A stretch of 64,000 nt of DNA from Chthonobacter albigriseus. Its GTDB lineage: Bacteria; Pseudomonadota; Alphaproteobacteria; Rhizobiales; Pleomorphomonadaceae. The position numbers were made by a program, and so were the translations under genes. Position 1 is the first letter of the stretch, and every line of letters starts with the position of its first letter. Positions 53,301-61,277 of this stretch are shown here, piece by piece. The stretch spans positions 1,653,935 to 1,717,934 of the forward strand of contig NZ_JACDIT010000001.1 of assembly GCF_013839445.1 (NCBI RefSeq), in the 5' to 3' direction. The notes beneath the pieces were generated by a model. The model searched no databases, had not been told where the DNA came from, and saw only the letters and a list, made by a program, of their open reading frames with translations.

Positions 53301-53891
53301 GCGGCCGAAGCCCGTGTCGGGGGCTCCGGCGCCCTGGCACGGACGGCTGCCCGGGCGCTCTTCAAGCTGATGTCCTACAAGGACGAGTACGAGGTGGCGC
53401 GCCTTTTCACCGAGGGAAGCTTCGAGCGCAAGCTCGCGGACAGCTTCGAGGGCGAGGACATGAAGCTCCGGTTCCACCTCGCCCCGCCGCTGCTGGCCCG
53501 TCGCGATCCGACCACCGGCGAGCCGCGCAAGATGAGCTTTGGTCCGTGGATGCTTCCCGTCTTCCGCCTCCTTTCCCGCGGCAGGGTGCTCCGCGGCTCA
53601 CCGCTGGACCCCTTCGGCTGGACCGCCGAGCGCCGCATGGAGCGGCGATTGATCGCTGAATACGAAGGCATTCTGCGCCGGATCGCCGACGGCCTGCCGA
53701 CGATCGATCTCGGGGTTGCCGAGGAACTGGCCGCCCTACCGCTCCGCATCCGCGGCTTCGGGCATGTGAAAGCCGAGGCCGCGCGCAAGGCGGCGCTGCG
53801 CCAGTCCCAGCTGCTGACGAGGCTCCATCCTCCGGCGGCGAGCGCTGCGGGGAACCCGGCAATCGCGGTGGATAACAAGGTAGCCGGCTAA
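50346..53891 (+). CDS. Indolepyruvate ferredoxin oxidoreductase, fused subunits
   Basis: Large 1181-residue 2-oxoacid oxidoreductase that oxidatively decarboxylates aryl-pyruvates from aromatic amino acids, giving acyl-CoA and reduced ferredoxin. The N-terminal part has GYVSGYPGSPLGGID and LNEELAATAVWGTQG; the thiamine-binding part has CSGCPHNTSTV and GDGTYNHSGSLAIRAAVAAG. The iron-sulphur region has CEGCGDCGRKSNC and CNKDYSCLKGFCPSF, followed by the gamma-type domain (NILATGIGGTGIVTIGAIL, GLAQKGGAVVSHIRLA). It is the aerobic fused type common in alphaproteobacteria. ATG MSTPTHVPAIADPF was preferred to an earlier in-frame start. Confidence 0.94.
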   Translation: MSTPTHVPAIADPFPGADRPLVPISLDDKYDLTRDRIFVSGAQAVVRLCLMQRDLDRRAGLRTAGYVSGYPGSPLGGIDGQFNRAKSVLDAADIRFQLGLNEELAATAVWGTQGAGLRGESRTDGVFALWYGKGPGVDRCGDVFRHANFAGTARNGGVLALMGDDHNAESSSTAHQSEFHFVDVMIPILHPAGVQEIIDFGLYGWALSRFAGTWVSMKCVKDNIESTAIIDGSLDRLSIVTPGDFAMPPGGLNIRLGDDPLSQEARLHDWKRDAVLAFVHENRLNRIVTSGGSHPRIGIATVGKSYLDVLEALSELGISLERADDLGIRLFKIACPWPLSRLELAEFARGLELAMIVEEKRSLVEVQFREELFGLSDMPVCIGKKDERGDWLFPVKGALDPNRIAIAIAERLLARFDLPDVADALERLRRVEAAAQPGPEIAVRRPHFCSGCPHNTSTVLPDGARGSAGIGCHYMVQWMDRGTEGTTQMGGEGAHWIGEAPFSTRPHIFQNLGDGTYNHSGSLAIRAAVAAGTTITYKLLYNDAVAMTGGQAHAGGLTVDRIAREIAALGVARLVLVSDDPGRYPSTIGWPAPMTIHPREDLMAVQTELAATPGVTVLIYDQTCAAEKRRRRKRGTYPDPKKRVFINELVCEGCGDCGRKSNCVSIQPVETEFGRKRMIDQSNCNKDYSCLKGFCPSFVTVENAEPRRHAGTADAAALDRLLAGLPAPTVREPEGTWNILATGIGGTGIVTIGAILGMAAHLEGKGCGIIDMAGLAQKGGAVVSHIRLARRQDDIKAIRVSAGHADLVLGFDVVTAGTRKTLAAAKPGRTAFLVNTAAVMPGDFTRDPDFDLPVDDLLAAIGKVGGEVRTFDMTAIATALLGNSIAANMMLLGVASQAGLLPVSHRAIEAAIAMNGEAVPLNLEAFRWGRVLAVEPGAADPAITAPAEAVEPDLEALVDRRAAFLTAYQNTAWADRYRTAIGGLAAAEARVGGSGALARTAARALFKLMSYKDEYEVARLFTEGSFERKLADSFEGEDMKLRFHLAPPLLARRDPTTGEPRKMSFGPWMLPVFRLLSRGRVLRGSPLDPFGWTAERRMERRLIAEYEGILRRIADGLPTIDLGVAEELAALPLRIRGFGHVKAEAARKAALRQSQLLTRLHPPAASAAGNPAIAVDNKVAG

Positions 53892-54354
53892 AGAAAATTG
53901 GCTTCAAGCGGCTCGGCATCGACCGGTGCTACCGAGAATTCGGTGTCTGTCGTCCCGGTTCCTGCCCTCGCGCTTGCCTATAACCTGAACGATCGCGCTC
54001 TTTAGCCGACGAAGTAAAATTACCCGAACAAAGCCATATGGACAGCTGCAGGGACCGTTTCGCCTCCTTTCTGACCTCGTTTCAACTCGTCCCGAAAGAT
54101 CCCGCCTATTTCTACCGTTGCGGCAACCGCCGTGCCGGCCTCGACGTGCGCATACGGAGGTCCACAGTAGCGCCGTTCGCCCGGGCGTGGATAACATCGC
54201 CGCCGGCCGGGCTAGATACCTGAATATCGGATGGACCAAGGCGGAAGCGATCCGGCATGGCCCTTGCTAGATGGCCCTGGCCGGATGGCTCTTGCTGGAT
54301 GGCGCGGGAGCTGCCGGGCCGATGTGTTGGGCAAGGGAGCGCGGGGGGACTGCC
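53892..54354. other. 463-base gene-poor region, AT-richer than its surroundings
   Basis: No gene is convincing. Counting bases, 53881-53940 is 53 per cent GC and 54001-54060 47 per cent, low for this window. A 61-codon frame at 54038-54223 and an antisense frame across 53904-54239 lack ribosome sites and family features. A 9-base GTGGATAAC (TTATCCAC-like on the other strand) occurs at 54187 and, inside the upstream gene, at 53868. A 14-base tandem repeat lies at the right end. Confidence 0.5.
54257..54303 (+). repeat. 14-base tandem repeat, about 3.4 copies, ahead of the DUF1028 gene
   Basis: ATGGCCCTTGCTAG, ATGGCCCTGGCCGG, ATGGCTCTTGCTGG and a partial ATGGC run head to tail. The period is not a multiple of three, so copy changes would shift any frame through it. 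It lies 50-100 bases before the DUF1028 start codon. Confidence 0.75.
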
Positions 54355-55128
54355 ATGGTGATCGCCAATACTTATTCCATCGTCGCGCGCTGCGAGCGGA
54401 CGGGCGCCCTCGGCGTGGCGGTTGCGACCGCCGTCCCCGGCGTCGGCGCTCTCTGCCCGTTCGTCCGGGTCGGCGCCGGCGCGGTCGCCACCCAGTCGTG
54501 GGTCAATCCCTATCTCGCGCTCGACGCCCTGGCGATCATGGCCGGCGGTGCCGACGCCGAAACGGCGCTGGCCGCGGTACTTGCCGGCGACGGCGCGCCG
54601 GAGGTGCGGCAGGTCGGCGTCGTGGACGTCCGCGGCGGTTCGGCCGCGCACACCGGCGACGCCTGCACGCCCTGGTGCGGCCATCTCACCGCGCCCGGCC
54701 TCTCCATCCAGGGCAACATGCTGACCGGGCCGGAGGTTCTGGACGCCATGGCAGCCGCCTACCATGCCGCCGACGGCGAGGATCTGCCCGGCCGGCTGAT
54801 GGCGGCATTGCTCGCCGGCGACGCGGCGGGCGGTGACAAGCGCGGCAAGCAATCGGCGGCGCTGCTGGTGCACGACGGCGAGGACTACCCCTTCGTCAGC
54901 CTCAGGGTCGACGAGCACCCCGAGCCGGTCGCCGAGCTCGCCCGCGTGCTGGCCGTGGCCCGGCTGCAGCTGCTGCCCTTCGTCGGCGGCCTGCCGCGGC
55001 GTGGCGCTCCGGCCGGACCGGTGCCCGACGCGGTCAAGGCGATGCTCGCGCTCGCCCCGCCGGACCGCCCGGGCGGCGGCGGATCGGCGCCGAAGCCAGC
55101 ACTGGTCGCAGCCTCCGAAACCGCCTGA
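54355..55128 (+). CDS. DUF1028 family protein (Ntn-hydrolase-like)
   Basis: A 257-residue protein of DUF1028, predicted to have an Ntn-hydrolase fold. Conserved segments: TYSIVARCERTGALGVAVAT, VPGVGALCPFVRVGAGAVATQSWVNP, RQVGVVDVRGGSAAHTG, TAPGLSIQGNMLTGPEVL and GKQSAALLVHDGEDYPFVSLRVDEHPEPV. Many members are found near peptidase or amino-acid catabolism genes; here it lies between the indolepyruvate oxidoreductase and leuC. The start MVIANTYSIVA fits the family; an upstream in-frame ATG falls in the tandem repeat. Its reaction is unknown. Confidence 0.88.
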   Translation: MVIANTYSIVARCERTGALGVAVATAVPGVGALCPFVRVGAGAVATQSWVNPYLALDALAIMAGGADAETALAAVLAGDGAPEVRQVGVVDVRGGSAAHTGDACTPWCGHLTAPGLSIQGNMLTGPEVLDAMAAAYHAADGEDLPGRLMAALLAGDAAGGDKRGKQSAALLVHDGEDYPFVSLRVDEHPEPVAELARVLAVARLQLLPFVGGLPRRGAPAGPVPDAVKAMLALAPPDRPGGGGSAPKPALVAASETA

Positions 55129-55425
55129 AAGCCCCGCCCCGACGCGCACGCACCGATGGACGCCGCCGCCGGTTTTCTGGTAATGACACGGCCATGAGCC
55201 GGATCGTGACAGGCCTGCGTTTGCCGACCACGGGGGACTATGCCCCCGTGCACGACCACGCGCGCCTGCCATGGCGCTTTTTCGCGCGCCTCCTGGCCGC
55301 CCACGGCCGACCTGTCGGCTGACCGGCCGGCGCGCGCCGCGCCCGTTGTCCCGTTCTCGACCATGCCGTGACCGCCGCCCTTCGAAGGACCCCGCGGCCG
55401 GTCCACTCAGGAAAGCCAGACGCCC
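55129..55425 (+). other. 297-base leader region of leuC
   Basis: No gene of known type. A perfect 8-bp hairpin CACGGGGG/CCCCCGTG occurs at 55229-55250, and a GC-rich CCGGCCGGCGCGCGCCGCGCC stretch near 55322. A 42-codon frame (55194-55322) has a Leu-Leu pair and five leucines in all, but no clear ribosome site. The length and hairpins would allow transcript-level control of leuC, unproven. Confidence 0.35.
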
Positions 55426-56835
55426 ATGACCGCGACCCCCCGCACGCTCTACGACAAGATCTGGGACGACCACCTGGTCGACACCCAGCCGGACGGCACC
55501 GCGCTGCTCTACATCGACCGCCACCTCGTCCACGAGGTGACCAGCCCGCAGGCCTTCGAGGGACTTCGCGTCGCCGGCCGCAAGGTGCACCAGCCCGGCA
55601 AGACGCTGGCCGTCGTCGACCACAACGTGCCCACCACCGACCGCAGCCACGGCATCGACGATCCGGAAAGCCGCGAGCAGGTCGAGCAGCTGGCCATCAA
55701 CGCCCGGGAGTTCGGCGTCGAGTACTACAACGAGCTCGACGTGCGCCAGGGCATCGTCCACGTGGTAGGCCCCGAGCAGGGCTTCACCCTGCCCGGGATG
55801 ACCATCGTCTGCGGCGACAGCCACACCTCCACCCACGGCGCCTTCGGCGCGCTCGCCCACGGCATCGGCACCTCTGAGGTGGAGCACGTGCTCGCCACCC
55901 AGACGCTGATCCAGAAAAAGGCGAAGAACATGCGGATCACCGTCGACGGGCAGCTGCCCGAAGGCGTGACCGCCAAGGACATCATCCTCGCCATCATCGG
56001 CGAGATCGGCACCGCCGGCGGCACCGGCTACGTCATGGAATACGCCGGCGAGGCAATCCGCGCGCTTTCCATGGAAGGCCGCATGACCGTCTGCAACATG
56101 TCGATCGAGGGCGGCGCCCGCGCCGGCCTGATCGCGCCCGACGAGAAGACCTGGGCCTACATCAAGGACAAGCCGCGTGCGCCCAAGGGCGAGGCTTGGG
56201 ATCGCGCGCTTGCCTACTGGCAGACGCTCTACTCCGACGAGGGCGCCCACTTCGACCGCGAGGTGCGCCTGGACGCCGCCAACCTGCCGCCGATCGTCTC
56301 CTGGGGCTCCTCGCCGGAAGACGTCGTCTCCGTCACAGGCATCGTCCCGAACCCGGACGACATCGCCGACGACAACAAGCGCGCCTCCAAGTGGCGCGCG
56401 CTGGAGTACATGGGCCTGAAGCCGGGCACCAAGATCACCGATATCGCGCTCGACCGGGTGTTCATCGGCTCCTGCACCAATGGCCGCATCGAGGATCTGC
56501 GCGCCGCCGCCAAGGTGGTCGAGGGCCGCACCATCGCCCCGACCGTCCACGGCATGGTCGTCCCCGGCTCCGGCCTGGTGAAGCTTCAGGCCGAGGCCGA
56601 GGGCCTCGACAAGATCTTCAAGGCGGCCGGCTTCGAATGGCGCGAGCCGGGCTGCTCCATGTGCCTGGCCATGAACGCCGACAAGCTGAAGCCGGGCGAG
56701 CGCTGCGCGTCCACCTCCAACCGCAACTTCGAAGGCCGCCAGGGCTTCAAGGGCCGCACCCACCTTGTGTCCCCCGCCATGGCGGCGGCCGCGGCGATTG
56801 CCGGCCATTTCGTGGATATCCGCGATTGGAAGTGA
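55426..56835 (+). CDS. leuC: 3-isopropylmalate dehydratase large subunit
   Basis: Isomerises 2- to 3-isopropylmalate in leucine synthesis, with LeuD. The 469 residues start [14 protein letters not shown] and contain [28 protein letters not shown], and the three [4Fe-4S] ligands in [12 protein letters not shown] and [12 protein letters not shown]. The C-terminus [21 protein letters not shown] is typical. leuD is not adjacent; the gene is monocistronic and ends in a strong terminator. Confidence 0.98.
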   Translation: MTATPRTLYDKIWDDHLVDTQPDGTALLYIDRHLVHEVTSPQAFEGLRVAGRKVHQPGKTLAVVDHNVPTTDRSHGIDDPESREQVEQLAINAREFGVEYYNELDVRQGIVHVVGPEQGFTLPGMTIVCGDSHTSTHGAFGALAHGIGTSEVEHVLATQTLIQKKAKNMRITVDGQLPEGVTAKDIILAIIGEIGTAGGTGYVMEYAGEAIRALSMEGRMTVCNMSIEGGARAGLIAPDEKTWAYIKDKPRAPKGEAWDRALAYWQTLYSDEGAHFDREVRLDAANLPPIVSWGSSPEDVVSVTGIVPNPDDIADDNKRASKWRALEYMGLKPGTKITDIALDRVFIGSCTNGRIEDLRAAAKVVEGRTIAPTVHGMVVPGSGLVKLQAEAEGLDKIFKAAGFEWREPGCSMCLAMNADKLKPGERCASTSNRNFEGRQGFKGRTHLVSPAMAAAAAIAGHFVDIRDWK

Positions 56836-56890
56836 GGTCATTGGACTTCTGGAAGGGTTGACGCGCCGATCCGGCGCCTGGAAAAAGAAG

Positions 56891-56924
56891 CGGCCGGCCC
56901 GGGAGATCGGGCCGGCCGTTTGTT
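56891..56924 (+). terminator. Intrinsic terminator after leuC
   Basis: An 11-bp stem, CGGCCGGCCCG with CGGGCCGGCCG, around GGAGAT, followed by TTTGTT. Confidence 0.8.
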
Positions 56925-56979
56925 GGAGGAGCCGGGGCCGCCTGTCCCCCGGTCCGCTCACGAGGGGAACCGCGACACC

Positions 56980-57456
56980 ATGACCGTCACCGTGAAGGCG
57001 CTCGGCCAGAAGGATGCCCACCACCTCGCGCCGCTGATCGCGGCCTATGCCCAGGCGATGCGTCGCGGCGCGCCCCGCCGCCCGGACGAATACTACGCCG
57101 AGCTCCTGACCGCCGACCGCACCGCCGAGGTGCTCGGCGCCTATTCGGAGACCGGCGCGCTGATCGGCTTCGCGGTCTTCTTCGACCTGCCGGACACCAT
57201 CACGGGCCTCCGCGTCGGCCAGCTCGACGACATCTACGTGCTGCCCGAGTTCCGCAACCGCGGCATCGGCCGCCGCTTCGTAGAGACGCTGAAGATCGAG
57301 GGCCAGAGCCGCGGCTGGGCTCGCCTGCGCTGGATCGTGCCCAAGCCGGTCGACGCCGCCGCCACCGGCCTGCCGCCCGAACCCGGCCTCTACGAGGAGA
57401 TCGCTTCGCTCTCCTCCTCCAAGCTCTACGAGATCCCGATCGATCCGCTGGCCTGA
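56980..57456 (+). CDS. GNAT family N-acetyltransferase
   Basis: A 158-residue acetyltransferase with the central QLDDIYVLPEFRNRGIGRRFVETL, the acetyl-CoA pyrophosphate loop R-x-x-G-x-G/A as RNRGIG, and GWARLRWIVPK. The N-terminal part has LAPLIAAYAQAMRRG. Substrate cannot be inferred. The ATG MTVTVKALGQ follows the leuC terminator; longer in-frame sequence is just the terminator region. Confidence 0.85.
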   Translation: MTVTVKALGQKDAHHLAPLIAAYAQAMRRGAPRRPDEYYAELLTADRTAEVLGAYSETGALIGFAVFFDLPDTITGLRVGQLDDIYVLPEFRNRGIGRRFVETLKIEGQSRGWARLRWIVPKPVDAAATGLPPEPGLYEEIASLSSSKLYEIPIDPLA

Positions 57457-57910
57457 CCAGCCGCTGGCAACAGGCGCGCCGAAGCCGCCGCCGGCCCTTG
57501 GGGGCCGCGGTCGATGGGGAGGTGCGCGGGGCGCTTCGGGCCACCGGCGCTCAAGCGGGCGCCGATCGACAGACTTGAAGAATGGGTGCTTGAACCCGCC
57601 GGTCCGGCGGATCCCGCGCGCCCCGCGCACGGAGGCTGCGGCCTTATGCGGGACAGACCTCCTGGAGGTATACGTTCACTTCCCTCTCCAGGCACACGCA
57701 TGAAGTTTTGCAGCGTGCTCGGCCGGCATCACCCGACCGTAGGCGGTCCCGTTTTCGGTCGCCGGCGGTTCGGGCTCGTCAGGCCCTAGCCGCCGCTCCG
57801 CACTCCCGCCCGCGCGCCGAGACGACCGGTACGCCCTCGTTCGGGCAGGAGCGGGGTTGAGAATAGCGCCGGGGCGGACGGCGGGGATAACTTCAGCCGG
57901 CGACGCCGAT
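57457..57910. other. 454-base region between the GNAT gene and yciB
   Basis: No gene is supported on either strand. Local hairpins are present, such as CCTGGAG/CTCCAGG (57661-57667 with 57686-57692), overlapping ACCTCCTGGAGGT at 57657-57669, and GC-rich repeats. I recognise no riboswitch or RNA family. A frame starting near 57702 (ATGAAGTTTTGCAGC) has no family likeness. Confidence 0.4.
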
Positions 57911-58507
57911 TCAGGCTGCCGGCTCGTCGCGGTCCAGGCTGTGCCGGGTCAGCAGCGGCAACTGCGCCGCCGAGAAGACCAGCGTCAGCGGCATGATCCC
58001 CCAGACCTTGAAGGCGACCCAGAAATCGGTGGTCTGCGTGCGCCAGACCACTTCGTTGATCACCGCCAGGAGCACGAAGAACAGGCCCCAGCGGAAGGTG
58101 AGCTTGCGCCAGCCCTCCTGGTCGAGCTTGAAGGCCCCGTCGAAGACATAGCCGAGCAGCGGTCGGCCGAAGGCGAGCCCGCCCAACAGGACGGCGGCGA
58201 ACAACCCGTTGACGATCGTCGGCTTCATCTTGATGAAGGTGTCGTCGTGCAGAAACAGCGTCAGCCCGCCGAACACCAGCACCACGACGCCGGTCACCAC
58301 CGGCATAACAGCCAGCCGCCGCGTCAGCGTCCAGGACACCACCAGCGACACCAGCATCGCCACCATGAAGGCGGCGGTGGCGGTGAAGATGTCGTAGCGG
58401 CTGTTGGCGAAGAAAAAGACGGCGAGCGGTCCGAGTTCCAGGGCCAGCTTGACGAGAGGACTCTCGTGGCGCGTGGCCGGATCGTTAGGACCTTTCTCGA
58501 ATTCCAT
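57911..58507 (-). CDS. yciB: Inner-membrane protein YciB (intracellular septation protein A)
   Basis: A 198-residue polytopic protein of the YciB/IspA family, linked to cell division and envelope stability. Five hydrophobic segments are evident: [76 protein letters not shown] and [19 protein letters not shown]. The family motifs [11 protein letters not shown] and [10 protein letters not shown] are present, as well as [17 protein letters not shown]. It is on the minus strand, with no partner gene nearby. Confidence 0.94.
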   Translation of the reverse strand: MEFEKGPNDPATRHESPLVKLALELGPLAVFFFANSRYDIFTATAAFMVAMLVSLVVSWTLTRRLAVMPVVTGVVVLVFGGLTLFLHDDTFIKMKPTIVNGLFAAVLLGGLAFGRPLLGYVFDGAFKLDQEGWRKLTFRWGLFFVLLAVINEVVWRTQTTDFWVAFKVWGIMPLTLVFSAAQLPLLTRHSLDRDEPAA

Positions 58508-58692
58508 CAGGTGGGGCTCTCCGTCGTTTGCATCCTCTAACTAGTGGTCGGCTCGGCCGCCGACAATGGGGTTTATAGGCCGGGAACCCCCGCAACAGCG
58601 GCCATTGCGCCTGTACTACCCTTATGGTTGCATGCCTGGGTGGAAATGACCGTGACCGCCGGACGGATAGGCGCGGAGGGGGACAGAAAGTC

Positions 58693-59328
58693 ATGCGGGC
58701 CATATTCGTTCTCGCCGTCGTCGCGATGGCGTTCCTGCCGGCGCCCGCCAGCGCCCAGATGTCGGCCGCCGACGTTCTGAAGAAGGTGCAGGGCGACTAG
58801 GCCGAACTGGACGCGCTCGACGCGATGTTGCGGGACCCCGACGCCAACACCCGCATCACCGCCATGTCGGCGATGATCTCCTCCGGCAATCCCGTTCTCG
58901 TGCGCCGGGCGAGGCAGGCCGGGCTGACAAGCTCCGATCCGGACATGCGCGCCACCGCCTTGAAGGCGGTGTTCGACGCGGGCGGGCCGTTCCGGGTCGT
59001 CCTCGACTTGAGCAAGGCCGACGAGAAGACCACTCGCGTCCGGGAATGGCTGTCGGGCGTGGGCGAGACGGCAAGCGCAGACGGGCAGAGCGCCAGCTTC
59101 CTCCTGTCGGCGGACGCCTACGACCCCGACGCAAAATGCTGGAAGGCACCGAACAGCAGCTACTGCGCCATTGTCCTTGCAGGCGAAACCATCACGCTGC
59201 CCACGCTTCGACGAGCCGTGGCGTCGCTGACGCTGGGGGACGACGGGGTCTTCCGCGGCACGCTCGCCACCCAGCTCGGCTCGAACGCCATGCCGCCGGT
59301 TCCGGCGTCCATCGACATCCTGGAATAG
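58693..59328 (+). pseudogene. Secreted HEAT-like protein gene interrupted by an in-frame TAG
   Basis: Codons 1-35 from ATG 58693 encode a textbook signal peptide (MRAIFVLAVVAMAFLPAPA, then SAQ) and the start of a mature protein; codon 36 is TAG (58798-58800), after which the same frame stays open to 59328. Downstream, DPDANTRITAMSAMISSG and SSDPDMRATALKAVFDAGG look like helical HEAT-type repeats, followed by a beta-rich domain with a CWKAPNSSYC cysteine pair. The lack of a frame change points to a single-base nonsense mutation. A shorter protein could start at ATG 58825 but would lose the signal peptide. No family recognised. Convergent with the next gene, one base apart. Confidence 0.7.
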
Positions 59329-59329
59329 C

Positions 59330-60445
59330 TCAGCGCAGCAAAAGACAGTCGATCCTGAGTGGCTTGTCGGATGCCCAGGCGGAGGAGATCACGACCCTCG
59401 CCAGCCGCGCGTTCGGCGCGGACCCGTTGGTGAGCGTGAGGTACCCCGTGGGCGGCACGTCGGCAGCGCCGAACATTCCCCAGTAGCCCCTGCGGTCGGC
59501 GCGCGGGCTGACCTCCGCACGGATGCTCTTGGGAACGGCATACGCGCCCGATCCGGCGACCGACTTCAGCGTCAGCGACGACACCGCAACCGGGGCGTCC
59601 GCGTCGATTTCGACCTCGATGGTGATTGGAAGGGTTCCTGCGTCGAACACGGCCGGTCCTCCGGACGCCAGGCGGCTGCAGGCGTGCTCGGCCGAAGCGG
59701 CTGGCCGGTCGCACGTGACCGAGCGCAGCGGCAGAGCGTCAGGCTCGCAAGCCTGGCTCGCGGTCGCCTCCTGTTCGATCCGCGTGGCGACGGTATTGGC
59801 CTGCGCGTCGAGGATGCGCTTCAACTCGGCCTTGATCTGGTCGATCCGCAGGAACTCGACCAGAGTGTCGTCGGGTTGGGACACGTTGATCGCAATGCCG
59901 ACGACCTCGCCTTCGACAGTCGCGATCGCGCCGCTGGTGCCCTGGTACACGTCCCCGCCCTTCAGGATGGCGGTGAAGGTGACGAGACCCACGTCTCGAA
60001 CAACGAGATCCAGGCCTTCCATGAGCCCGCTGGACATCACGCGGGTGAGCACGACCGGCGCGCCGGGCCGCAGGAGGTGGTCCACGGTATCCGGCAGGCT
60101 GTCCCAGCTCTGTGTGCAGCGGTTCTCAAGGCCCGGCGACACGTAGGCGAGCTTGACGTCGTTCGCCGACCGGAACGGCATGACCGCGGCATCGCCGTAG
60201 GTGGCCGGGTTGCTCGTGACGATCTGGAAAGTGGAACTGCCCGCCGAGACGTGCTCAGGCAGGACGAGGAAGCAGTTGCCACGATGAGTGACGATCAGGC
60301 CCTGGCCGGTGTCGTCGACCTGCACCACCTCCGCCGAACCGCCTCCGGCGGAAACCGCGAGGAAGGCGAACGCAGCCGCGACGGTACGGACGGCACCCCG
60401 GATCACAGCAGAACGCCTGCTTTCCCTCTTGTGATGATCGCGCAT
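59330..60445 (-). CDS. Secreted trypsin-like serine protease-like protein, unknown family
   Basis: A 371-residue protein with an N-terminal hydrophobic signal (AVRTVAAAFAFLAVSAGGGSA after a basic n-region). Residues about 40-200 resemble a trypsin fold: His 65 in GNCFLVLPEHVS, Asp 96 in RSANDVKLAYV and Ser 171 in DVYQGTSGAIATVEGEVVGI, spaced as in the His-Asp-Ser triad. A second domain (about 235-371) has five cysteines and beta character and ends RIDCLLLR. Another ATG lies four codons upstream. Not recognised as a named family; activity is inferred from residue pattern only. It is divergent from the next gene with 91 bases between. Confidence 0.7.
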   Translation of the reverse strand: MRDHHKRESRRSAVIRGAVRTVAAAFAFLAVSAGGGSAEVVQVDDTGQGLIVTHRGNCFLVLPEHVSAGSSTFQIVTSNPATYGDAAVMPFRSANDVKLAYVSPGLENRCTQSWDSLPDTVDHLLRPGAPVVLTRVMSSGLMEGLDLVVRDVGLVTFTAILKGGDVYQGTSGAIATVEGEVVGIAINVSQPDDTLVEFLRIDQIKAELKRILDAQANTVATRIEQEATASQACEPDALPLRSVTCDRPAASAEHACSRLASGGPAVFDAGTLPITIEVEIDADAPVAVSSLTLKSVAGSGAYAVPKSIRAEVSPRADRRGYWGMFGAADVPPTGYLTLTNGSAPNARLARVVISSAWASDKPLRIDCLLLR

Positions 60446-60536
60446 TGAGTGTTCCATTCGACGATCAGGATTTTTACGCGCATCGCGCGGCGGGAGTGTC
60501 TGCAAGGTCTATCGGAGTACGGGGGTAAAGCGCGAA

Positions 60537-61277
60537 GTGTCAACGATACCGTGGATCACCATGACCGCCGTGCTGTTGTCGACGCTTGCGCCCGCGGCCG
60601 CGCAGGACCGGACGGCGTTCGCCGAGGTCGACAAGCTGACGGAAACCTTGGGGGAGAAGGTGCAGATCGCCGGGGGCGGCGTGGTGATCGGCTTCTTCGC
60701 GACGGGTGAACCGGTAGAGGAGCGCCCCCGGGCAGAGGCGGTCATACCGGCCGCCTGGAAGGGCTCCTGGCTATGCGTTGCCCTCGTTTCGGCGGACGGT
60801 CGCTACGAGCGCAGCCAGTCCTTGCGCGTTCGCGACGACTGGTCGGGGGGGTCCGAGACGGTCCCGATGTCGAGCGATTTCATGGAGTTTCTGAAGGCGT
60901 CATCGCCGCTCCCCCAGGCGGGTGGTTCCACGAAGGTGGACGGCAACACTCTGTCCGTTCTCATCCATAAGGGCAGGTGCGAAGCCAAGGCGGGCGAAGT
61001 CGCCCCGGTGACCTGGAATCAGTCGATGCCTTATTCGCCGCAGACTTACGTGTTGCGGTTGAATTCCTTCAGTGCATCGGAAGTGTATCTGATTGTAGGT
61101 AGGAATAAGATGAGGATAGAGTGTTTCAAGCTTGATGCTTCTGACGAGATGGCCTTCGACTACGATTGCCGTATACCCGGAGATATGCTTGGGACCGAGC
61201 CCTTTGTTAAGATCGAGATCAACAGACTGAGGAATGGTCAGATCGACCGGCCAGTGGTGTTGCGTGTCGCCCGCTGA
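60537..61277 (+). CDS. Secreted cysteine-containing protein of unknown function
   Basis: I do not recognise this 246-residue protein. It has a signal peptide (MTAVLLSTLAPAAAQ from an internal ATG, or a slightly longer one from the GTG used here). The mature part is predicted beta-rich, with four cysteines (WLCVAL, KGRCEAK, RIECFKL, DYDCRIP) that could form disulphides. The base composition changes sharply inside the gene: 61081-61140 is 22/60 GC, with codons such as AGG, ATA and GTA that are rare in neighbours. The stop region overlaps the likely start of the next gene by 14 bases, suggesting an operon. Confidence 0.75.
   Translation: MSTIPWITMTAVLLSTLAPAAAQDRTAFAEVDKLTETLGEKVQIAGGGVVIGFFATGEPVEERPRAEAVIPAAWKGSWLCVALVSADGRYERSQSLRVRDDWSGGSETVPMSSDFMEFLKASSPLPQAGGSTKVDGNTLSVLIHKGRCEAKAGEVAPVTWNQSMPYSPQTYVLRLNSFSASEVYLIVGRNKMRIECFKLDASDEMAFDYDCRIPGDMLGTEPFVKIEINRLRNGQIDRPVVLRVAR

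Noticed and set aside
53868-54195. Replication origin in the AT-richer gap
   Set aside because: Only two imperfect DnaA boxes, no AT-rich unwinding tract and none of the usual origin neighbours.
54038-54223. 61-codon frame in the gap after the indolepyruvate oxidoreductase gene
   Set aside because: No ribosome site, no recognised motif and Arg/Pro-rich composition typical of chance frames.
55194-55322. 42-codon frame as a leucine attenuator leader peptide
   Set aside because: Only five Leu codons, no run of Leu near the hairpin and no good ribosome site; kept only as a weak finding, not annotated as a gene.
54112-57630. Long open frame antisense to DUF1028 and leuC
   Set aside because: Same cause; the plus strand carries intact LeuC and DUF1028.
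58798-58800. TAG as pyrrolysine or other recoding
   Set aside because: No recoding element or methylamine methyltransferase context; a nonsense mutation is simpler.
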